A model generated the notes under the pieces. The model was not told the origin of the DNA, did no database searches, and worked only from the letters and a program-made list of their open reading frames with translations. Positions 24,008 through 28,696 of a stretch of DNA of 28,696 bases are shown here, piece after piece. The position numbers were made by a program, and so were the translations under genes. The stretch's first letter is position 1; each line of letters begins with the position of its first letter. This DNA comes from Bacteriovoracaceae bacterium UBA4573 (GTDB lineage: Bacteria > Bdellovibrionota > UBA1018 > UBA923), in the NCBI GenBank assembly GCA_002387735.1, contig DGKJ01000037.1, positions 1-28,696 on the forward strand, read 5' to 3'.

Positions 24008-25901
24008 AAGTGCGTCCCTGGCGCCGGGCGGCTGGCGCTCTCTTTTTGATAGAGATAACGTTTTGTAATTCCGCCGAACTTTTCGAAGTAGGTGGTGAGG
24101 TTGTGGTTGAAAGACTCAACAGAAGCGCTGGTAGGTTCGGAAACAAATCCGATTTTACTCTGCGGGTGTACCAGTAATAATTTCTGATAATGTTTTGAAC
24201 GTATTCGCGTGTCTCACGGTAACCAATGAGCTCTATGTATTCCTCGGGTGGCAAATCGCTTGGAGCTTCACGAATCCAACGATCGCTATTGCCCGGCCCC
24301 GCATTGTAGGCCGAAAGTGCGTGAATCGCGTTTCCGCCGTAGCGATTCATGAGCATGCGGAGGTATTTGGTTCCTAGCTTCATGTTTTTGTCCGGATCAA
24401 AGAGGTCAATCACCTCAACCCTCGGATCCATGTCACGCGCGGTGGGCAGAATAATTTGCATCAATCCAAAGGCATTTGCTCGTGAAGTGATTTGAGTAGC
24501 AAACGCACTTTCTTGTTTAATGAGAGAAATTACGAAGAGTGGGTCAAGTTTGACCTCACTGGCAATTGGCCGGATTCGTGGCAAGTAGGTGGTCGGAAAT
24601 AGTAGTCGCTGGCCGTAACTTGAAAACAGTCCTTGAGACCCTCGTGATGATAATTCGCTAAATATCTGAAACGTGCTCAAATGGTTTTGAGCCATGTGAT
24701 TGAGCAACGCTAAGTAAATGAGAAATTCATTCGACATCTTATCTCTCGCTCTTACTTGCGAGAGTTCAATGGCCGCGAGATCAGCGGTTCCAGTTGCTAA
24801 TAGCTGCTCCGCGCGGCGTAGGTGCACAATATCTGATGGCGACAACACGGGCGCGTCTTTGGTTACAGGGGGAAGCTCTAGGTCCATCATCCTCGATAAA
24901 TCAATATTGCCAAACCAAGACGCCAGCAATGCATAGTAGGCGAATGGTAATTCTCGAATGACTTCTTTATATAGGGTTTCGGCATGTGAATCGTGATTTG
25001 ACCGCTGAGCAGCGCGGCCCATCCAAAATTTAGTGCGTAATTTAATTGAAGTGCGCGGATAGTCTTTCAACAAATTACGCCAGGTGGCGTAGGCGTCGTC
25101 GAATTTTCCGGCCAAGTAAAACAAATAGCCCTTTTGAAACATTTGTAGATCGAGATCGACTTTATAAGGAATCGAGACCGTTCGCTCGATCGAAGGTATT
25201 TTATAGGTTGCGACGCGTTCAAACACTTTAGCTTCGATCGTATTTTTTAGAAGAGGCGCGAGCCGAGCTTCCCAGCTAGTGCACACTTCATTTGGTTTTC
25301 TTTCACAAAGTCGCGCGTACTCAACCATATAATTTTTCGGAACCGCCGCGAGAAAATTCGCCTGCGACAGGCGCTGAAAGCCCGATTCAAAATTAGATAA
25401 CGCAATTTTTTGATCTTTCTTTTTGGCCTTGGCGTATGCTTGGCCCAGGTAAACTTCAGTTAAACCTAGATAAAGCGCGATTCGCGATTCGAACGTATTG
25501 TAGGGCAACGAGGTCTGAGCACTATTGAAATGAATCGAGGCTGTTTCACCGTAGGAAATGGCGGTGATCCACTTTTTTGCCTCGGCTGCTTGCACCATTT
25601 TCTGGTAATGGGCACTACCCATTAGGTAGTGATAGAAATCTGAAAACTCGCGATTAGTGGCCAGAAGTCGAAGTTTGTTGATTGCGAGGTCCGTTTTACC
25701 CTTGCTGAGCAAATCGTAAGCTTCAAGTAACCCGGGAATTCTTTTTTCTTTGTCGGTTACAATCCGTTGTTCGATTTGTTCGATGAGCGAGATATTTGCG
25801 CCGATTGGTTCATCGGCCGCGAAGCCGGCGGTTGCCAGAAAAATTAAATGTGCAGAAATGATAGCAATTCTCAGAATTGCGAAAATCGAGTTATTTGCCA
25901 T
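23997..25901 (-). CDS. Soluble lytic murein transglycosylase
   Basis: This cleaves peptidoglycan to 1,6-anhydro products in the periplasm. The 634-residue protein has a signal peptide (ending LATAGFA), a long alpha-helical solenoid of TPR-like repeats, and a C-terminal SLT catalytic domain: LIKQESAF with the catalytic Glu, ANAFGLMQI, LSAYNAGPGN and EYIELIGYRETREYVQNI. Length and architecture match the Slt70 family (about 645 in E. coli). It lies 27 bp downstream of the HAMP-protein gene and overlaps ychF tail-to-tail by 11 bp. No good ribosome-binding site precedes the ATG. Confidence 0.92.
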   Translation of the reverse strand: MANNSIFAILRIAIISAHLIFLATAGFAADEPIGANISLIEQIEQRIVTDKEKRIPGLLEAYDLLSKGKTDLAINKLRLLATNREFSDFYHYLMGSAHYQKMVQAAEAKKWITAISYGETASIHFNSAQTSLPYNTFESRIALYLGLTEVYLGQAYAKAKKKDQKIALSNFESGFQRLSQANFLAAVPKNYMVEYARLCERKPNEVCTSWEARLAPLLKNTIEAKVFERVATYKIPSIERTVSIPYKVDLDLQMFQKGYLFYLAGKFDDAYATWRNLLKDYPRTSIKLRTKFWMGRAAQRSNHDSHAETLYKEVIRELPFAYYALLASWFGNIDLSRMMDLELPPVTKDAPVLSPSDIVHLRRAEQLLATGTADLAAIELSQVRARDKMSNEFLIYLALLNHMAQNHLSTFQIFSELSSRGSQGLFSSYGQRLLFPTTYLPRIRPIASEVKLDPLFVISLIKQESAFATQITSRANAFGLMQIILPTARDMDPRVEVIDLFDPDKNMKLGTKYLRMLMNRYGGNAIHALSAYNAGPGNSDRWIREAPSDLPPEEYIELIGYRETREYVQNIIRNYYWYTRRVKSDLFPNLPALLLSLSTTTSPPTSKSSAELQNVISIKKRAPAARRQGRTFKR

Positions 25902-25928
25902 TCGTTAGTTTAGTCTACCGGTAAGCGG

Positions 25929-26366
25929 CTATTCTTTCCAACGCCGAACGCCGAGATGTTGGACCATTTCGTTGAAGCCATCTTGCAGTTCCATAAAATG
26001 GTCGTTCTTTCGAAACGTTATGCGCTGGTCAAAATTGCCGCGCGAAACTTCGTCGATCGCGCGGCGCAATTTAAACAACGGCCCGGCGATACGATGACTT
26101 AAGAAAATACTGAGCATGAATGTGATCGTAAGGAACAAAAGCTGTAATATGCCGAGTACGATGACAACCTGGTTTTCGACGTACTTAACTTTGTCGACGG
26201 TTAATACATCGTGCGGTGCGCTGAGAATTTTAAGAAAATATTCGAAAACATTATAAATAATGATCGGATAAACCATGCTGAGAGCGAAAATCCAGGAACA
26301 AACGAAAAATGCAAATTTGAGCTGAAATCGCCTATTGATGAGAAATTTCGAACGTTTATACGGCAT
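25929..26366 (-). CDS. Small membrane protein with two TM helices and a HAMP domain
   Basis: The 145-residue protein has a basic N-terminus, a first membrane helix (about 16-40), a short periplasmic loop, a second helix (about 67-88), and a HAMP-type segment beginning SHRIAGPLFKLRRAIDEVSRG and ending at FNEMVQHL. Nothing follows the HAMP: there is no kinase, cyclase or chemotaxis signalling domain, so it cannot signal alone in the usual way. It may act as an accessory sensor or partner protein. The ATG at 26366 was preferred over an in-frame TTG at 26375; neither has a clear ribosome-binding site. It probably shares a transcript with the transglycosylase. Confidence 0.75.
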   Translation of the reverse strand: MPYKRSKFLINRRFQLKFAFFVCSWIFALSMVYPIIIYNVFEYFLKILSAPHDVLTVDKVKYVENQVVIVLGILQLLFLTITFMLSIFLSHRIAGPLFKLRRAIDEVSRGNFDQRITFRKNDHFMELQDGFNEMVQHLGVRRWKE

Positions 26367-26471
26367 ATGGTTCAATGGTAAGGCGCATCTAAAATGTTGT
26401 CAAAGCAATCTCGTCCAAACAACTTCGATTGCCGCTTAGCAGCAACCCGTGAGTCGTGATATGGGCACACC

Positions 26472-27290
26472 ATGAGTTTCATAACACTCTCGAGTGGCGG
26501 TCTTGAGAGGGGTAAAAAGATCCCTTTTTTGAATACGATAGACATGATTTGGCGCATCCTGGCGGCCATAGTTTGGTTTTTAGTGGCCTCACTAATGGCC
26601 ATGTTGCTTTTGCCGTTTCGCTGGCGAAACCCAACCGTAGGGCACGTATTCGCAAAATTGCTGCATACTGTCGGTTTGCGAATATTCGGATTAAAAGTCA
26701 TGGTTCACAACCCGGAGCGCATGGACCAGCGCCCTTGCGTGTACGTGGCTAATCATCAAAGTAATTTAGACATTTTTACGATGTCGACTATTTACCCGCC
26801 CGACACGGTGGTGATTGGCAAAAAAGAACTTAAGTGGCTGCCGCTTTTTGGTTGGTTGTTTGCAGGCGCAGGCAACGTGATGATCGACCGAAAAAATCGA
26901 ACCCATTCTTTAAGCGGTTTTGACGATGCGGCTAAGGCCGTTCGCCAGCGTGGCCTGTCGGTTTGGATCTTTCCAGAAGGCACTCGTAACCGCGGTAGCG
27001 CGGAAATGCTTCCTTTTAAGAAGGGGGCCTTTCACCTGGCCGTGCGCGCCCAAATTCCGATAGTGCCGATTGTGCACCAGCACCTACACCGGTATTTCGA
27101 TTACGACAAACATTGGTTTAACCACAAAGACGACGTTCATATACAGGTATTAGAGCCCGTAACGACCGCCGGGCTTGGGGTGGGTGATATCGAAACCCTA
27201 ATGGCAACGGTTCGTTCAAAAATGGATGAGGTCTTAAAACAGCCGCTGTACCGACCTGAGCCTTTGGCACCTGCCAGTTCCAAAGGGTAA
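26472..27290 (+). CDS. 1-acyl-sn-glycerol-3-phosphate acyltransferase (PlsC family)
   Basis: This acylates lysophosphatidic acid to phosphatidic acid at the inner membrane. The 272-residue product has a hydrophobic segment (about 27-48), the catalytic NHQSNLD (HX4D, His95 and Asp100), a GNVMIDR segment and FPEGTRN (167-173), in the order expected of PlsC. The start is uncertain: ATG at 26472 or ATG at 26544 (248 residues, closer to the usual length and just before the membrane segment); neither has a strong ribosome-binding site. It diverges from the HAMP-protein gene. Confidence 0.92.
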   Translation: MSFITLSSGGLERGKKIPFLNTIDMIWRILAAIVWFLVASLMAMLLLPFRWRNPTVGHVFAKLLHTVGLRIFGLKVMVHNPERMDQRPCVYVANHQSNLDIFTMSTIYPPDTVVIGKKELKWLPLFGWLFAGAGNVMIDRKNRTHSLSGFDDAAKAVRQRGLSVWIFPEGTRNRGSAEMLPFKKGAFHLAVRAQIPIVPIVHQHLHRYFDYDKHWFNHKDDVHIQVLEPVTTAGLGVGDIETLMATVRSKMDEVLKQPLYRPEPLAPASSKG

Positions 27291-27295
27291 AATTC

Positions 27296-27324
27296 TTGCA
27301 AAACCAGGTATTCTTTCGTAACAA
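27296..27324 (+). promoter_or_regulatory. Possible promoter of tRNA-Asn
   Basis: TTGCAA and TAACAA are separated by 17 bases, ending 24 bases before the mature tRNA. The -10 is a weak match, so this is tentative. Confidence 0.28.
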
Positions 27325-27348
27325 GATTGTCCGACTTAATCGTCATAT

Positions 27349-27424
27349 TCAGGAGTAGCTCAGTCGGTAGAGCAGGTGACTGTTAATCACCATGTCGGGG
27401 GTTCGAGTCCCTCCTCCTGAGCCA
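27349..27424 (+). tRNA. tRNA-Asn (anticodon GTT)
   Basis: The acceptor stem TCAGGAG pairs with CTCCTGA, the D-arm is AGCTCAGTCGGTAGAGC, the anticodon stem GGTGA/TCACC holds loop CTGTTAA with anticodon GTT, and the T-arm is CGGGGGTTCGAGTCCCTC. Discriminator G and CCA are encoded. Its 3' end is partly duplicated downstream. Confidence 0.95.
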
Positions 27425-27427
27425 TTT

Positions 27428-27476
27428 AAAAAAAATAAAACCCTGCCAGCGCAAGCTGGTGGGGTTTTTATTTTTT
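27428..27476. terminator. Terminator after tRNA-Asn
   Basis: An A-rich arm and ACCC-GCCAGC pair with GCTGGT-GGGGT and a T-rich arm around a GCAA tetraloop, with one bulge or mismatch. The flanking A and T runs let it work on both strands. Confidence 0.9.
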
Positions 27477-27525
27477 ATGGCGTTATGAAAGAGGACTCGA
27501 ACGCGGAGTGTGCGGCGGAGCGGGT

Positions 27526-27548
27526 AACGCCGCCGAGTAGGCGGCGTT
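27526..27548. repeat. Perfect hairpin 1
   Basis: AACGCCGCC and GGCGGCGTT form a 9-bp perfect stem around GAGTA. The stem can be lengthened by an outer GCGGG/CCCGC pair across small internal loops. There is no T tract after it, so it is not an ordinary terminator. Confidence 0.8.
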
Positions 27549-27558
27549 TCGCGCCCGC

Positions 27559-27581
27559 AAAACGCGCACGATGCGCGTTTT
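27559..27581. repeat. Perfect hairpin 2
   Basis: AAAACGCGCA and TGCGCGTTTT form a perfect 10-bp stem around CGA. The short T4 arm makes weak termination possible, but its place inside the palindromic element suggests it is part of that element. Confidence 0.8.
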
Positions 27582-27636
27582 AGCGAACGAAGGGGAGCCT
27601 ACGCAACGAGGAGCCGGAGGCGACGAGTGTAGTAGG

Positions 27637-27655
27637 TCGAGTCCCTCCTCCTGAG
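27637..27655 (+). repeat. Direct repeat of the tRNA-Asn 3' end (att-like site)
   Basis: Nineteen bases, TCGAGTCCCTCCTCCTGAG, are identical to 27403-27421 within tRNA-Asn, covering the T-loop to the discriminator; the flanking bases (TCAATTTA versus CCATTTA) remain similar. Such duplications are left by site-specific integration at tRNA genes. No second full tRNA is present. Confidence 0.8.
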
Positions 27656-27664
27656 TCAATTTAA
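27650..27664 (+). repeat. 15-bp direct repeat, copy 1
   Basis: CCTGAGTCAATTTAA, overlapping the end of the tRNA-tail repeat, recurs exactly at 27715-27729. It continues the series of tRNA-tail copies. Confidence 0.75.
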
Positions 27665-27714
27665 AAGTCCAGTTAATTCAAGGGTTTAACTAGGATTTCT
27701 TTTTAGGCTAGTTG

Positions 27715-27729
27715 CCTGAGTCAATTTAA
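27715..27729 (+). repeat. 15-bp direct repeat, copy 2
   Basis: An exact second copy of CCTGAGTCAATTTAA, 65 bp after the first. It sits just upstream of the winged-helix/nucleotidyltransferase module and may mark its left boundary. The stretch between the two copies (27665-27714) holds only a short AGTTAA/TTAACT inverted repeat. Confidence 0.75.
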
Positions 27730-27758
27730 TCGAATCTTTTAGCAAACTCGATATATTG

Positions 27759-27797
27759 ACCTAAAATTTAGGTTATATTACCCTATATTTAGGTTAT
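27759..27797. promoter_or_regulatory. Operator-like palindrome and repeat before the winged-helix gene
   Basis: ACCTAAAATTTAGGT (27759-27773) is a perfect palindrome. Its right half in context, ATTTAGGTTAT, occurs at 27766-27776 and again at 27787-27797, exactly 21 bp (two helical turns) apart, the second running into the start codon. A possible promoter, TTGACC (27756-27761) with TACCCT 17 bases on, overlaps the palindrome. This suits autorepression by the winged-helix protein. Confidence 0.6.
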
Positions 27798-28131
27798 GTT
27801 ACTTTCTGGCATATTCGGAAATGAAACTGCAGAAAAAGTTCTCCTGTTCTTGGAGAACTACGAATTCGGCTATCCACGAGGAATCGCAAAAACTTTCGAT
27901 CTTTCTATCAGCCAAGTTCAAAACCAACTTGAACGCTTTGAGCGCGAGGGAATTGTAGCAAGCCGGCTTGTTGGAAAAACAAGAATGTATGAGTGGAATC
28001 CAAGGTACTTATTCTTACCCGAACTACGCGCAATGCTTGAAAAAGCGCTAAAACGCCTTCCAGAGTCCCTACAAGAAAAATACTTTCGAGCACGAACACG
28101 TCCGAGAAGAAAAGGAAAGCCGCTTCCTTGA
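27796..28131 (+). CDS. Small winged helix-turn-helix protein, probable autoregulator/antitoxin
   Basis: The 111-residue protein begins LLSGIFGNETAEKVLLFLENYE, a typical winged-helix first helix, followed by a helix-turn-helix (about 28-52, RGIAKTFDLSISQVQNQLERFEREG) and a wing (IVASRLVGKTRMYEWNP). The C-terminus is basic (RARTRPRRKGK). It resembles ArsR/MarR-like regulators found before nucleotidyltransferase genes, and is far shorter than AbiEi antitoxins. The ATG lies inside the repeated operator motif and no ribosome-binding site fits, so the mRNA may be nearly leaderless. The stop overlaps the next start as TTGA. Confidence 0.8.
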   Translation: MLLSGIFGNETAEKVLLFLENYEFGYPRGIAKTFDLSISQVQNQLERFEREGIVASRLVGKTRMYEWNPRYLFLPELRAMLEKALKRLPESLQEKYFRARTRPRRKGKPLP

Positions 28132-28655
28132 TAAACACAAAGACAACCATCGAAGAACTAGGAGCCATTGTTTGCCAAGCACTGAAAGATGCCGGTATCG
28201 AAGCCTTTCTTTCCGGAGGTGCTGTTGTCTCGATTTATACTAAAAATAAATACGAAAGTTATGATCTTGATTTCATCACTTTTGGGGATCGCAAGAAAAT
28301 AAAAAAAATAATGGAGGCTTTAGGATTCGTACAAGACAAGTCACGACACTTCATTCATCCCAAATCGGTATACTTTGTGGAGTTTCCTGGATCGGCAACA
28401 ATGATTGGAGGCGAACGCATCTCTGAATTCCATGAACGAAAAGTTAAAACAAATACCTTGAAGCTACTTACACCCACCGACTGCATTAAAGATCGGCTAG
28501 CTGCCTATATTCACTGGAACGACAAACAGGGTTTGGAACAAGCCGTAATGGTCGCCCAAAATCAAGAATTTAAGCAAACCAAAGTTAAGCAGTTTTGCAA
28601 AAGCGAAGGCAATGTCGGCGCCTATGAAGATTTTCTCGAGCGACTTCGAAAGTAG
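28128..28655 (+). CDS. Nucleotidyltransferase-fold protein (AbiEii/MNT-like), possible toxin
   Basis: The 175-residue protein shows the minimal nucleotidyltransferase signature: FLSGG (28-31 region) followed by SYDLDFI with Asp47 and Asp49 as likely metal ligands. A further acidic ligand is not obvious. The later TPTDCIKDRLAAYIHWND segment recalls AbiEii-like and related proteins, where a helical region follows the core. It starts at a TTG overlapping the winged-helix stop (TTGA), with AAGGAAAG about nine bases upstream, so the two are translated together. A toxin role is inferred from gene order; a tRNA-modifying or plain metabolic NTase is possible. The last 41 bases of the window after it show no feature. 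Confidence 0.75.
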   Translation: MINTKTTIEELGAIVCQALKDAGIEAFLSGGAVVSIYTKNKYESYDLDFITFGDRKKIKKIMEALGFVQDKSRHFIHPKSVYFVEFPGSATMIGGERISEFHERKVKTNTLKLLTPTDCIKDRLAAYIHWNDKQGLEQAVMVAQNQEFKQTKVKQFCKSEGNVGAYEDFLERLRK

Positions 28656-28696
28656 GTTGGCTTCTTCAAACCGGCTAGATACTCTCTTCGCACATT

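Larger units (their letters stand above)
27491..27655. repeat. GC-rich palindromic element bounded by inverted tRNA T-arm copies
   Basis: This non-coding stretch is markedly more GC-rich than its surroundings. Its left end GAGGACTCGAAC (27491-27502) is the reverse complement of the T-arm sequence of tRNA-Asn except for one base. Its right end carries a direct copy (TCGAGTCC...). Inside are two perfect hairpins, 27526-27548 (9-bp stem) and 27559-27581 (10-bp stem). The organisation suggests a small palindromic mobile or repetitive element derived from or inserted at the tRNA. The one frame reading into it (27392-27583) starts inside the tRNA and is not a gene. Confidence 0.6.

Noticed and set aside
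27392..27583. Open frame of 63 codons on + beginning inside tRNA-Asn
   Set aside because: It starts within the tRNA T-stem region, runs through the terminator and the palindromic element, and has the composition of those structures.
27600..27660. Possible second tRNA gene suggested by the T-arm and acceptor 3' half
   Set aside because: No matching 5' acceptor strand, D-arm or anticodon arm precedes it; only the tail is duplicated.
1..28696. CRISPR array, IS transposase or integrase genes
   Set aside because: No regularly spaced repeats and no protein with transposase or recombinase motifs were seen anywhere in the window.

Overview
The window looks like chromosomal sequence from a free-living Gram-negative bacterium of the old deltaproteobacterial grouping, perhaps Bdellovibrionota/Oligoflexia or Myxococcota. 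This is an inference. It rests on a complete-looking mevalonate route instead of MEP genes, a hopanoid operon, lipoprotein signal peptides ending in AAC, and a lipoprotein zinc metallopeptidase. GC looks close to even, and genes are tightly packed with many start/stop overlaps.

Region 1 (1-13.6 kb) is an isoprenoid and hopanoid locus. On the + strand lie the 3' part of a class II HMG-CoA reductase gene and a probable phosphomevalonate kinase gene. Converging on them is a ten-gene minus-strand operon, in order of transcription: hpnH (adenosylhopane synthase), fni (type 2 IPP isomerase), mevalonate kinase, mevalonate diphosphate decarboxylase, a polyprenyl diphosphate synthase, a CrtI/HpnE-like FAD enzyme, an HpnD/CrtB-like head-to-head synthase, squalene-hopene cyclase, a CruF-like membrane protein, and hpnG. 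Nine junctions are overlaps or a 2-bp gap. Together these genes take mevalonate to IPP/DMAPP, to prenyl diphosphates, to a C30 (or carotenoid) hydrocarbon, to hopene, and on to adenosyl- and ribosylhopane. HMG-CoA synthase and hpnC are not seen.

Region 2 (13.7-15.4 kb, minus) is thyA-folA-fdx: thymidylate synthase, dihydrofolate reductase and an ISC-type [2Fe-2S] ferredoxin directly upstream of the hpnH operon.

Region 3 (15.5-21.3 kb) holds an exported ankyrin-repeat protein, tRNA-Gln(TTG) with a strong bidirectional terminator, an unrecognised exported protein, and a 964-residue lipoprotein zinc metallopeptidase.

Region 4 (21.3-27.3 kb) is housekeeping: prs-pth-ychF on +, converging on a HAMP-protein/lytic transglycosylase pair on -, then a divergent PlsC-type acyltransferase.

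Region 5 (27.3-28.7 kb) is accessory in character. A tRNA-Asn(GTT) gene is followed by a terminator, a GC-rich palindromic element bounded by inverted copies of the tRNA T-arm, a 19-bp direct repeat of the tRNA 3' end and a further partial copy. Then comes a two-gene module: a small winged-helix protein preceded by operator-like palindromes, overlapping by TTGA with a nucleotidyltransferase-fold protein. This resembles a compact AbiE-like (type IV) toxin-antitoxin pair at a tRNA integration site and is the best candidate for something undescribed.
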